Assembly: GCA_910579615.1 (NCBI GenBank)
Contig: CAJTUA010000006.1
Location: 124,001-188,000, forward strand
DNA length: 64,000 nucleotides
Reading direction: 5' to 3'
Source of the DNA: an uncultured Lachnospiraceae bacterium
Lineage (GTDB): Bacteria; Bacillota; Clostridia; Lachnospirales; Lachnospiraceae
Shown here: positions 25,364 to 34,875 of the stretch, piece by piece
How the letters are laid out: every line of letters begins with the position of its first letter
Numbering within the stretch: position 1 is the stretch's first letter
Notes under the pieces: model-generated
The model's input: only the letters and a program-made list of their open reading frames with translations
Told to the model about the DNA's origin: nothing
Database searches by the model: none
Translations under genes and position numbers: made by a program

Positions 25364-27390
25364 AACCGGTTCACCACCTCTCTCGCTACCGTTCCCACGA
25401 AGTCAATTACCTGCGAGCACAAAAGATATACAATGAAAATAATCAGCGCCGCAATCAACAGGGTGAACGCAGTAAGCAAAATTACAACCACCGTTTCCTT
25501 TACGGAATAATTGTTGACCTCCTTGATTGCAAGGAAGATGAGAATCAATACCCACACGTAAATACACAATGTTGCAAACTGAATGATGAAATACTCATTA
25601 TAGGTAATCAGATTGCTCACAATGATGATAAACGGCATCAGGATGATGTACGGTGTCAAGCAGTATGTGTAAGCGCTCACAAGGTTTTTAAAGCTTCCCT
25701 CGCCGTCCTTAATCGTAACCACCAGGTAATTGCAGATGGTAAGTGCAAAGAAAATCAAAAGCACCGAACCGATATCCATTACCAGGTCATATTGCCCCTC
25801 ACGCACGGTCTTAAAGAGGAACCCGCAGTAATATTTGTATATAATCGAAATCAGGATGAACACGGCAAGGATAATGGTGGATGCCACCCACGAGGATTTC
25901 CCCTCTCGCCTTACGCCATAACTGCCGTCCATCGGGTGTTTCATAAAATATGTGCTGTAACGCAGCTGCCCGATCAGCTTTTTCTGCTTTGCCTTCCCCC
26001 ACGCATCCACAACCGGGGTAAAGGTTCCTTTTTTCTTCTGCAGCAGCTTGATGCCCTTCACCACAAGCACAATCGCCAGAATCACGAAAAATGCAGTGAC
26101 AAGGTTATTCTTCAACCAAAGGTTACGCACTTCCCAGAATGCGTCCGAATAGCCGTCAAGGTCCTTTGAGAGCCTCGCGTATTTCAGTGCATTGTCATAA
26201 TCCTCAATCTGTAAGTACGCGCGCCCCATCGCCATGTTCGCGTAATCGAACAGCGTGTTCATTGTCAGTACCTGGGTCAACGGCTCCATGCTCTCCTCAT
26301 AGCGTCCGTTGGAATAAAGCACCAACGCCTGGTGGAGAAGGTTCGTAAACTCCGTCGGCTCATAGACATTGACCTGCCTTTTGTCGGAGTCAAGCAGGTA
26401 GATGCGGTCTCTTACGTCCACCGCAATCGCCTCCACCTTGCTGCAAAGCCCGACACGCAGACGCCCGTCGTCGCGCCCGCCGAATACAAAGAGCAGCTCG
26501 CCCTCGGAATTGTATTCGTAAACATAGCCATTGCTTGATGCAACGTAAATATTATTGAAATTACCGGTCGTTACCGCCGCACACTGCTCATCATAGGCAT
26601 CCGGCAGAATCAGGTTGTTCCCGGCGATGTTCAGCTTCTTTAAGCTTGTGTCGCCGTCGCCCTGTGTTACCGTGTAAATCAGGCCCTTCTCATCGATTGC
26701 AAGGTTCGTCGGCGTTGAAGGGATGTTGCTAAGAAGCTTCGCCCTCTGTGCGTCCGAGAGAATGATGCGCCTCATCATATCAACGAGGGAAAGGCTTGTA
26801 AAGTTCGTACCAAAGTACCCAAGGAAGGTTCCCCCGTCCGCCGGGCTGATTTGCACGATACCGTTCGTGTTACCCTCACAGATTAAGTAAAGCGTTCCGG
26901 ATTCATTCGCCACAACCTTCATCGGCTTGAAATCATTCTCCGCCCCGTAAATCGGGGAGGTTGGCCTGCCGTAAGTGGCAATCACCTCGCCGTCGTAGTC
27001 AAAGATGACAACCTGTTTCGCTTCTTTGTCCGCCACATAGATGCGCTTGTTGTCGCTGACATACACACCGGTCGGCTGGCTTAAAAGCCCCTCGCCGATA
27101 TAGCGCACAAACTCTCCGTCCGTCGTTGCCACGATAATCTTTTTTAAGCCGGAATCCGCAATATACATCAATCCGTCCGATGCGATGCACATATCCACCG
27201 GGGAGATAAACGCTTCCTCACCGATTTTTTCGATTGTCTCATACGGCGTGTAAGCCGTCTGTGTCTCCATTACATATCCGTAGCCATCCATGGTGTAGGT
27301 CTTGTAAGGTGTTGCCGCCTGCAGGATGGTCGGGGAGATGCAGGCACAGACCAAAAGCGCCGTAAGCAATACTCTGCCCAGTTTTTTCAT
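25360..27390 (-). CDS. NHL-repeat / TPR / YIP1-family membrane protein
   Basis: 676 residues in three parts. A signal peptide (1-25) is followed by an extracellular NHL-type beta-propeller (about 55-330, repeats such as PVDMCIASDGLMYIADSG and PTGVYVSDNKRIYVADKE) and TPR-like helices (about 340-420). One membrane segment near 430 leads to a YIP1-type domain with about five more segments (480-676). A propeller displayed outside and joined to YIP1 segments suggests a surface receptor or organiser for the importer. It starts just 15 bp after the preceding permease gene and overlaps DUF5696. Function is inferred from position only. Confidence 0.75.
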   Translation of the reverse strand: MKKLGRVLLTALLVCACISPTILQAATPYKTYTMDGYGYVMETQTAYTPYETIEKIGEEAFISPVDMCIASDGLMYIADSGLKKIIVATTDGEFVRYIGEGLLSQPTGVYVSDNKRIYVADKEAKQVVIFDYDGEVIATYGRPTSPIYGAENDFKPMKVVANESGTLYLICEGNTNGIVQISPADGGTFLGYFGTNFTSLSLVDMMRRIILSDAQRAKLLSNIPSTPTNLAIDEKGLIYTVTQGDGDTSLKKLNIAGNNLILPDAYDEQCAAVTTGNFNNIYVASSNGYVYEYNSEGELLFVFGGRDDGRLRVGLCSKVEAIAVDVRDRIYLLDSDKRQVNVYEPTEFTNLLHQALVLYSNGRYEESMEPLTQVLTMNTLFDYANMAMGRAYLQIEDYDNALKYARLSKDLDGYSDAFWEVRNLWLKNNLVTAFFVILAIVLVVKGIKLLQKKKGTFTPVVDAWGKAKQKKLIGQLRYSTYFMKHPMDGSYGVRREGKSSWVASTIILAVFILISIIYKYYCGFLFKTVREGQYDLVMDIGSVLLIFFALTICNYLVVTIKDGEGSFKNLVSAYTYCLTPYIILMPFIIIVSNLITYNEYFIIQFATLCIYVWVLILIFLAIKEVNNYSVKETVVVILLTAFTLLIAALIIFIVYLLCSQVIDFVGTVAREVVNRF

Positions 27391-27404
27391 CGTGCCGTCC
27401 CCCT

Positions 27405-28277
27405 TTATTTGATACCCGAATTTGCCATCGTGTTCATGAAACTCTTGCGAAGGATAATGAACATGAGCAGGTTCGGTAAAAACTGAATCAAGACTGCGGC
27501 TGCCTGTAAGCCCTGCCCAGCGACATTGTTGTTCGCGTTCGCCAGGGTATTTAAGTAAAACGGCAGCGTCTTCATCGATTCATCATTGATATAGAGGTTG
27601 GAAGTCTCTATATTCGTCCACACCGCCTGGAACGCGAGGATTGCGGTCGTCGCAATCGCCGGTTTTACGAGCGGCAGGATAATCTTGATATAAATTGTAA
27701 AATCCTTTGCGCCGTCGATATACGCCGCCTCAATCAGCGCGTCCGGCACCTGGTCAATAAACTGCTTTACCAAAAACAGACCGACCGGCATCGCCAAAAG
27801 CGGCAGGATATGCGCCAGATAATTGTCCTTCATACCCAGGGTATCGATTACCAAGTATCTCGGAATCTGAACCGCCACCGCGACGAACATAAGCGCCGCG
27901 TTGTTGATTTCCATAAGTACGTACTTGCCCTTAAACCTTAATTTTGAGAGGGCGAACGCCGCCATCGTCGAAAAGACAATCGAGGCAAACACAACGGTGA
28001 GCGTTACGATAAGGCTGTTGAAGACGTAGCGGCTCATCGGGATACCAGAGGACTGGGATGCCTTAAAAAGATTCCGGAAATTGTTCCAGGTCGGCTTCGA
28101 CACAAAAATCTTCGGTGGGAAGGCAAACAGCTCATCCATCGGTTTAAACGCATGACAGAAAATATACACGATTGGGATTGCCATCACAATCGCAAGCGGC
28201 AGGAGCACAAGGAATATCTTGAGCTGCCCGCGCTCAAATTTCTTTGGGTTAATATTACTTCCACGATATCCGGCCAT
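27405..28277 (-). CDS. Carbohydrate ABC transporter permease (MalG type)
   Basis: A 290-residue permease with six membrane segments and the EAA loop EAAYIDGAKDFTIYIKIILP. It partners with the permease encoded immediately upstream (gap 16 bp). This is the first of two complete permease pairs in the operon. The start is supported by AGGAGG before ATG 28277. Confidence 0.93.
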   Translation of the reverse strand: MAGYRGSNINPKKFERGQLKIFLVLLPLAIVMAIPIVYIFCHAFKPMDELFAFPPKIFVSKPTWNNFRNLFKASQSSGIPMSRYVFNSLIVTLTVVFASIVFSTMAAFALSKLRFKGKYVLMEINNAALMFVAVAVQIPRYLVIDTLGMKDNYLAHILPLLAMPVGLFLVKQFIDQVPDALIEAAYIDGAKDFTIYIKIILPLVKPAIATTAILAFQAVWTNIETSNLYINDESMKTLPFYLNTLANANNNVAGQGLQAAAVLIQFLPNLLMFIILRKSFMNTMANSGIK

Positions 28278-28292
28278 TGGTTCTCCTCCTTC

Positions 28293-29219
<927 letters not shown>

Positions 29220-29231
29220 TTTGCCCCTCCC

Positions 29232-32201
29232 TTACTTTGTAATTCCTATAATTTCGCGTACCCGCTCAATGGTCGGCACAATATACTCCGTAACGACCTC
29301 GCCGTCCTTCATATACCCGAATTCCTCAAGCTTGCGCTCAGTCTCACGGTTGATGCGCTTTACCGCCCCGTCGAGGGTACTGCGGATATCGTCGCCTTCT
29401 ATCGCTGCCGCGACAAATGCATTGGAAAGCTCACGCTCAAGCATATAGGTGCCCGGGATGCGCGGCGCTTCCTGAATCCACTCGTTCTGCTCAAGGATAA
29501 CCAGTTTATCCTGGCTTCTCCAAGGAAGGTTCGCAAACGCCTCCTTGTTCGCGGTGTTCCACAGGTACTCACTGCCGTAGGAAATCTGTAAGGTCTCACC
29601 AAATTTCTCCTGGACATCAGCGGAGGACCACCACTTCATAAATTCCCATGCCATCGCCTCACGCTGGTCGTCGGACTCAAACATAATCGTACTCTCCGCA
29701 CCCGCGGAGCTGTAGCGCGCCACGGTGCCGTCTTCCTGTTCTACCCCCGGCACCAGTGCAATCTCCCACGAGCTTGCAATCTCCGGAGCAGCATTCAAAA
29801 TCAGGTTGTACGCAGCAAAATCCGCAATCCCTATCGGCAAATCACCGTTGCGGAAATGCTGGTAGAAATTCGGGATATCCACCGGCAGGTTGTAAATCGT
29901 AAAGAGCTCAGCTAACTCGGTAAAACCTGCCACCGCCGCCTCGCTGTTGATTGCCGTATCCCCCGCGTAAGTATCGTACAGGCTCGCGCCGTACTGGAAC
30001 AGAATCGGCGTCGTGCCGTGGAAGTTGCGCATTGCTGCCATACCCGCCGTCGGATGGTAGAAATTCAGCCCCCTCATCTGAAGGTCGGTCAGCATCGCCT
30101 TGACATCCTCGATTGTGTCCGGTACCTCAAGACCTAACTTTGAGAGCACATCGCTGCGGTAAAACAGCACCCAGAAATTCATCGTCTCCGGGATTGCATA
30201 AATGCCGTCGCCGATGGTCGCCGGAACAAAGAGCGCCTCATTGTATCTTGTCGCAACCTCAGCAAAATCCGGGAACTGCGTCAAATCCTTCAATGCCCCG
30301 CGGATGGCAAGCTCATACGGCTGTGCATAGTTTAGCCCGGTCGCGATATCCGGCGCGTCGCCCGAAGCGTTCGCAAGCACCAGTTTGTTCTGGTCCGGCA
30401 TAAGCGAAAGGTCTACCACAATACCGGTCTGCGGCGTAAATTCCTCATCGATAATCTTCTGCATAATCTCAAGATGCTGCCTTGAACGGTTCACCCATAC
30501 CTGCAGGTGCGACGGGTCCGTGTTTGAAGTCGAATACGCCTGCGAGGTAAAGGAATAGAAGAACCTCGAAATCGAAGCCCATATTCCCTTCCAGAAGCCG
30601 GTCTTCTTCGGCAGTTCATTCTTCGCGCCATCCTGATAAAAATATATACTGTCAATTGCAATCCGGTTGCCGTTCAGCGAGTCGGTCAGGTTCGCGAGGT
30701 ACTGGTTGACCGAGTTGCGGCTCGTCGCAAGCTCCCCGATGCGGTACAAAAGCTCATCAACATCCTTCGCGAGGCTGCGGAGCTGGTTTTCCGCCACATC
30801 AAGCGAGGAGAAGGCACCAATTTTTTTCGCCTTCGGGTTAAACTGCGCCGCGTCCTCCTTGATTGCCTTTAACTCATCCGCCCAGCCAATCAGGGTCGCA
30901 TCAATGCCCGGAATATATTTGTCGAGCGAGAAATCACGGTACTTATCCTTATTCGTGCCGACAACCTTTGTAATCTCAAGCGAAAGGTTGTTGACATCGT
31001 TCATAATCCGGTCAACCGTCTCAAGGTACGCGCGGATTGGGTCGGCGCTGATGGTAAAGCTCACACTGTGAACCCCTTCCGAAAGGTACACCGTCAGGTT
31101 ATTCCCGTCGCCATCCTTTAAGGTAAGCATCTCATAATCCTTGTCGTAGGCAAACGCGTAATCCTTAAACTGCTCATTCGGAATCTGCCCGTCAATCTCC
31201 ACATTCAGGAATACCGGGAACTCCGTCTTGTCCGCCTGGCTGTAATGGACAGCGAGGTTGTAATATCCTGCCTGTTCCGCCCGGAACTCATAGGTGAGCG
31301 TCTGTCCTGCATTTTTAAAAGAAGCAGCGTCAATCGTGTTCAGTTCCTTATTTTTTACATTGTAAGGGCTTAAGTCCGTATTATACTCGCAGGTTGCACG
31401 GATTGCGGAGTCATTGCGCCTCGTCGGTGTCTCCGCCTGAATCTCGATGATACCGTTTCCATCTGCCTTCTGCGAGCCGGCGTAAGCCGGAATGACCGGC
31501 TGCGGGCACAGATAAACCGCCCCGAGCAGCAGTGCGCCCTCGGACACTGTGAACGTCAGCGTATTCTCACCTGCCGTAAGCTCCACCCCAAGCGGTGTCG
31601 TGTAGCGGTAGCTCGCCGGGAGCAGGTACTTGTTATGCCATTCGTAGACCTTATCCGGGATGGATACAATCTGATTGTCATAGCGGTCGTAGGACGGCTC
31701 CGCGTCCACCCAGTAATTCTCGAACTCCAGGCTTCGCATCTCGTAATAAGGGAATTCCCCATTGACCTGCAGGGAAGCCTCCGCCGACAAAATGGAGTCC
31801 GCACAGGAAATGTAGTCAAAACTCAGATAGTACACCGCCGTCTGCGGAACATCCAGCGTGACATTGATTTCCTGCCCAATCTCAGCATGTGCCACAACAC
31901 TGCTTTCTGTGTAGCCATAGCTCTCGCTCGTCAGCTTCCCGGTCCCGGTGACCTCAAGTGCATCAACCGGATACTTCAGGGTTTCCCCCGTATACACGGC
32001 ACTGCCGAACTGCTGGCTCACAATGGTGTAATTGTGGGTAATGCGCTCGTCGGAATACGTCACCACTCCCGACGAGTCCTGCGGGGATCCCTCCTCCGCC
32101 GCCGCGGCTGCCTGTACGCGCATGGAAGGCTGATTACTGGTGGAAAGCAATACAACCGACAATACAAGCGCCATTGCCTTTAACGGTTTTCTTTGAATCA
32201 T
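29232..32201 (-). CDS. Very large sugar-binding protein with N-terminal carbohydrate-binding-like domains
   Basis: 989 residues, about twice the usual size of a solute-binding protein. Signal peptide 1-32 (no lipobox cysteine, so membrane anchoring is unclear). Two beta-rich modules follow (about 45-235 and 245-385; the second contains AGYYNLAVHYSQAD, like CBM6/35-type folds). Next is a helical segment (about 400-520), and then a family-1 binding-protein domain (about 560-960: PDIATGLNYAQPYELAIRG, FRNGDLPIGIADFAAYN). It may hold polysaccharide while presenting oligosaccharides to the importer. It is the first gene of the operon, behind promoter 32291-32319. Confidence 0.85.
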   Translation of the reverse strand: MIQRKPLKAMALVLSVVLLSTSNQPSMRVQAAAAAEEGSPQDSSGVVTYSDERITHNYTIVSQQFGSAVYTGETLKYPVDALEVTGTGKLTSESYGYTESSVVAHAEIGQEINVTLDVPQTAVYYLSFDYISCADSILSAEASLQVNGEFPYYEMRSLEFENYWVDAEPSYDRYDNQIVSIPDKVYEWHNKYLLPASYRYTTPLGVELTAGENTLTFTVSEGALLLGAVYLCPQPVIPAYAGSQKADGNGIIEIQAETPTRRNDSAIRATCEYNTDLSPYNVKNKELNTIDAASFKNAGQTLTYEFRAEQAGYYNLAVHYSQADKTEFPVFLNVEIDGQIPNEQFKDYAFAYDKDYEMLTLKDGDGNNLTVYLSEGVHSVSFTISADPIRAYLETVDRIMNDVNNLSLEITKVVGTNKDKYRDFSLDKYIPGIDATLIGWADELKAIKEDAAQFNPKAKKIGAFSSLDVAENQLRSLAKDVDELLYRIGELATSRNSVNQYLANLTDSLNGNRIAIDSIYFYQDGAKNELPKKTGFWKGIWASISRFFYSFTSQAYSTSNTDPSHLQVWVNRSRQHLEIMQKIIDEEFTPQTGIVVDLSLMPDQNKLVLANASGDAPDIATGLNYAQPYELAIRGALKDLTQFPDFAEVATRYNEALFVPATIGDGIYAIPETMNFWVLFYRSDVLSKLGLEVPDTIEDVKAMLTDLQMRGLNFYHPTAGMAAMRNFHGTTPILFQYGASLYDTYAGDTAINSEAAVAGFTELAELFTIYNLPVDIPNFYQHFRNGDLPIGIADFAAYNLILNAAPEIASSWEIALVPGVEQEDGTVARYSSAGAESTIMFESDDQREAMAWEFMKWWSSADVQEKFGETLQISYGSEYLWNTANKEAFANLPWRSQDKLVILEQNEWIQEAPRIPGTYMLERELSNAFVAAAIEGDDIRSTLDGAVKRINRETERKLEEFGYMKDGEVVTEYIVPTIERVREIIGITK

Positions 32202-32234
32202 CTTGCGATTCCCCCTTAAATAGTTTTCGTGCCC

Positions 32235-32259
32235 TTTAGATTTTCGCTACTAATCTAAA
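32235..32259 (-). promoter_or_regulatory. Candidate operator in the leader of the arabinan operon
   Basis: TTTAGATT (32235-32242) and AATCTAAA (32252-32259) form a perfect dyad with a 9-bp spacer, about 25-50 bases downstream of the predicted start of transcription. A related element (TTAGA-N4-TCTAA) lies inside the GH43 promoter at 34692-34705. The ArsR-type gene next door is the natural candidate to bind both. Confidence 0.45.
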
Positions 32260-32290
32260 TTATTTTTAAAAATCCTAAACTATATAAAAT

Positions 32291-32319
32291 ATTATATAGA
32301 ATAATTAGCAAATAGTCAA
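32291..32319 (-). promoter_or_regulatory. Promoter of the arabinan uptake operon
   Basis: On the minus strand TTGACT (32319-32314), a 17-bp spacer and TATAAT (32296-32291), predicting a start near 32284. It lies in a very AT-rich divergent region of about 360 bp. Confidence 0.8.
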
Positions 32320-32414
32320 TACACAATCGCAAAAAAATTGTGCATAATCAACAAGCAGTTGTTGCGCCTTTTAGTTTTTCGTGAAAAATGGCGCAAAAGC
32401 TCCAAAATATTATC

Positions 32415-32442
32415 TTGATTTCTTAGCCGATTTTGGTATAAT
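32415..32442 (+). promoter_or_regulatory. Promoter of the ArsR-type regulator gene
   Basis: TTGATT (32415-32420), a 16-bp spacer and TATAAT (32437-32442), upstream of the regulator start at 32562. An inverted repeat TTGCGCC/GGCGCAA (32362-32368 and 32390-32396) lies just upstream and may be a further binding site. Confidence 0.6.
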
Positions 32443-32561
32443 TAGAGCATCCAGCAAAATATTATACAAAATAGAGTATCAGACAGCCTGGGCGCATGGC
32501 AAAAGCCCCTCCAATATGCCCCTGCCATTTTGCACAGGCACGTCAGAGAAGAGGAGTTCCC

Positions 32562-33497
32562 ATGTTACATATTACTTCATTGGACGACGGTCTGGAATTG
32601 TTCAAGGCACTTGGCTCCGAGATTCGCATCTCTATCATCAAACAGCTGCTTGACAATAAAGGCATGAATATGAACGAACTCGCCGCCAGTTTAAATATCA
32701 CGAACGGCGCGCTTACAAGCCATATCAAACGCCTCGAGGACTGCGGCATCATCTCGATTTCAAACGAATCGACCGGACACGGCAACGAAAAGCGCTGCTC
32801 CGTCCATCTCGACAAGATTCTGATTGAGATTGAGCCGGATATTGCTTATAAAAATATTTACGAAACAGACTTAAAAGTCGGGCAGTATTGTGACTACCAG
32901 GTATGCCCGACCTGCGGCCTTGCGACGAGCGAAGCTCTGATCGGGGAAGTGGACAGCACGCGCTATTTCTCCCACCCAGACCGCATGAACGCGAACATCC
33001 TTTGGTTTTCAAGGGGGTTCGTCGAATACATCATCCCGAATTTCATCCCGACCTCGCAGAAGATTGACCAGATAACGATTTCGGTGGAGCTTTGTTCGGA
33101 AGCGCCGGGCTTCAACAGCATATGGCCGTCCGACATCCATTTTTACCTGAACAATATCTGCCTTGGCTACTGGACTAGTCCAGGCGATTTCGGGGAGGAG
33201 CGCGGTCTTTTCACGCCAAACTGGTGGTTCCGGAACTGGAACCAGTATGGTATGTTAAAACTGATTGTGATTAACAACCATGGAACCTTCATCGACGGTC
33301 TCAAGATTTCGGATGTCTCGTTAAAGCAGATGAAATTGGATTACCGCAGCCCGCTAAAGTTAAAGTTCGCGGTTCCGGAAGATTGCGAGCATGTCGGTGG
33401 CCTGACGATTTTTGGGAGTGGGTTCGGGAATTATAACCAGGATATTAAAGTGAGCATCAATTACAGCCCGATGGCAGGGGATGAGCAAACCCCGTAA
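32562..33497 (+). CDS. ArsR-type winged-helix regulator with a large C-terminal sensor domain
   Basis: 311 residues. Residues 1-85 form an ArsR-like helix-turn-helix (LFKALGSEIRISIIKQLL, MNELAASLNITNGALTSHIKRLEDCGII). The rest is a beta-rich domain (TISVELCSEAPGFNSIWPSDIHFYLN, LGYWTSPGDFGEERG, NWWFRNWNQYG) that resembles a ligand-binding jelly roll rather than the short metal-site ArsR proteins. CPTCGLATSE near residue 115 could bind metal but may be structural. GAGGAG before ATG 32562 fixes the start. It is divergent from the arabinan operon and convergent with a GH43 gene, so arabinose or an oligosaccharide is the likely effector. Confidence 0.8.
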   Translation: MLHITSLDDGLELFKALGSEIRISIIKQLLDNKGMNMNELAASLNITNGALTSHIKRLEDCGIISISNESTGHGNEKRCSVHLDKILIEIEPDIAYKNIYETDLKVGQYCDYQVCPTCGLATSEALIGEVDSTRYFSHPDRMNANILWFSRGFVEYIIPNFIPTSQKIDQITISVELCSEAPGFNSIWPSDIHFYLNNICLGYWTSPGDFGEERGLFTPNWWFRNWNQYGMLKLIVINNHGTFIDGLKISDVSLKQMKLDYRSPLKLKFAVPEDCEHVGGLTIFGSGFGNYNQDIKVSINYSPMAGDEQTP

Positions 33498-33523
33498 CAA
33501 GTCTTTTTGCCCATGCAGACAGG

Positions 33524-33562
33524 AAAAAAGCACGGTTCCCACACAAGGAACCGTGCTTTTTC
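33524..33562 (+). terminator. Bidirectional terminator between the regulator and GH43 genes
   Basis: AAAAAAGCACGGTTCC and GGAACCGTGCTTTTT form a perfect stem with A and T tracts on both sides, between convergent genes. Confidence 0.92.
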
Positions 33563-33602
33563 AGGTTTTATGCCTGTACTGATTAAAAAGCTGCGGCTTT
33601 TG

Positions 33603-34562
33603 TTAATTTTTCTCAAATTCAAAACATGGCGTACCGTCCGCATTCCACTTTACTTCAAGCAGCATGGCATGGCGGTTCGGGTCGTACAGCGGGTCGCCGA
33701 CAATCTCCTCATACTGGCGCGCGTGGAAAACCATGATATCCTTCGTGCCATCCTCGGACTTCACAAAGCTGTTATGCCCCGGTCCGTAAATCCCCTTCCC
33801 CGCATCCGTCTTAAGCACCGGCATCCGCGACTTGCTCCATGAGCGCGGGTCAAGCAAATCATCGTCCACGGACGCCGTCATCATGCCGACACAATAGCAC
33901 GCGCCCGTCGCGCTTGCCGAGTAGGTGAGGAAAATTTTCCCGTCACGCTTTAACACCGCAGGTCCTTCCGCAACCCAAAAACCGATTCTCTCCCAGTCAT
34001 AATCCGGTGTCACAAGCAGCACCTGCACGGTCTTAAGCTTTGTCGGGCTCTCCATCTGGGCAATGTAGAGGTTGGAAATCTGTTTCCCCACGCCAACCTT
34101 CTCCGCCCAGACCATGAAATGCTTCCCCTTGTTCTCAAATACTGTCGCGTCAAGCGAAAATGCCCGGAAAGAAAACTCGTCGTCATCAGCGCACTGCATC
34201 GGGCCGCACTCCTCCCATGCATCCTGCATCGGGTCCTGCCCCGTGCAGCGCAGCACATAAGGGCGGATTGCCCAGATATCTTCCGCCATTCCCGCCGCAA
34301 AATAAATGTACCAGCCGCCGTCGATGTAGTGCAGCTCCGGCGCCCACACATGCTTGCTCATCGCCCCGGATTCATGCTTTACCCAGACCGTCTTCTCCTG
34401 CGCATCCCGAAGCCCCCGGATGGTATCCGCCCTGCGCAGCACAATCTTATCGTAAGCCGGCACCGATGCCGTAAAATAGTAAGCACCGTCCTCCGCCTTC
34501 ATCACATAAGGGTCTGCCCTCTGCTCCACCAACGGCTTGTTGTATTCTGTCTCCTTTACCAT
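33603..34562 (-). CDS. Glycoside hydrolase family 43, exo-arabinofuranosidase type
   Basis: A 319-residue cytoplasmic GH43 enzyme. Predicted catalytic residues are Asp in VEQRADPYVMK (base), Asp in FSLDATVFE (pKa modulator) and Glu in WVAEGPAVLK (acid). HVWAPELHYIDGGWYIYFAA is the typical blade motif. It resembles single-domain exo-alpha-1,5-L-arabinofuranosidases that release arabinose from oligosaccharide ends. AAGGGG before ATG 34562 is a better start than the ATG at 34637. It has its own promoter (34686-34714) with a dyad in the spacer, so it is probably co-regulated with the operon to its left. Confidence 0.88.
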   Translation of the reverse strand: MVKETEYNKPLVEQRADPYVMKAEDGAYYFTASVPAYDKIVLRRADTIRGLRDAQEKTVWVKHESGAMSKHVWAPELHYIDGGWYIYFAAGMAEDIWAIRPYVLRCTGQDPMQDAWEECGPMQCADDDEFSFRAFSLDATVFENKGKHFMVWAEKVGVGKQISNLYIAQMESPTKLKTVQVLLVTPDYDWERIGFWVAEGPAVLKRDGKIFLTYSASATGACYCVGMMTASVDDDLLDPRSWSKSRMPVLKTDAGKGIYGPGHNSFVKSEDGTKDIMVFHARQYEEIVGDPLYDPNRHAMLLEVKWNADGTPCFEFEKN

Positions 34563-34685
34563 TTCCGTAACCCCTTCCTCATATTTTTCTAAAATACCCA
34601 TCAAATTTTCGTGATTTTTATCATTTTCATGTACCAAATAATATTTTTCTTGTGTAAAAAAGCAATATCATTTAGGCTTATCTAT

Positions 34686-34714
34686 AATATATTAGATTTT
34701 TCTAAATAAATCAA
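34686..34714 (-). promoter_or_regulatory. Promoter with embedded operator for the GH43 gene
   Basis: On the minus strand TTGATT (34714-34709), a 17-bp spacer and TATATT (34691-34686). The spacer holds TTAGA-N4-TCTAA (34692-34705), related to the dyad near 32240. Confidence 0.6.
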
Positions 34715-34779
34715 GAGGTTGACGGAAGAATTTTCAAAATTCCGAAAACAGAAAAATTTCTTCAGGCGGATGAAGGAAA

Positions 34780-34805
34780 GCGGCAGGAACCATTGTTCCT
34801 GCCGC
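34780..34805 (-). terminator. Probable terminator of the amidase gene
   Basis: GCGGCAGGAAC and GTTCCTGCCGC pair perfectly around a 4-base loop. The T tract on the minus strand is weak (CTTTCCTTC). It lies 70 bp past the amidase stop. Confidence 0.6.
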
Positions 34806-34875
34806 ACTGCGGACAAATCCCAAAATCATTTTTCTTTAGCGGATGGCAGTTTGCTTCCACATCTGCCCGCGCCAA

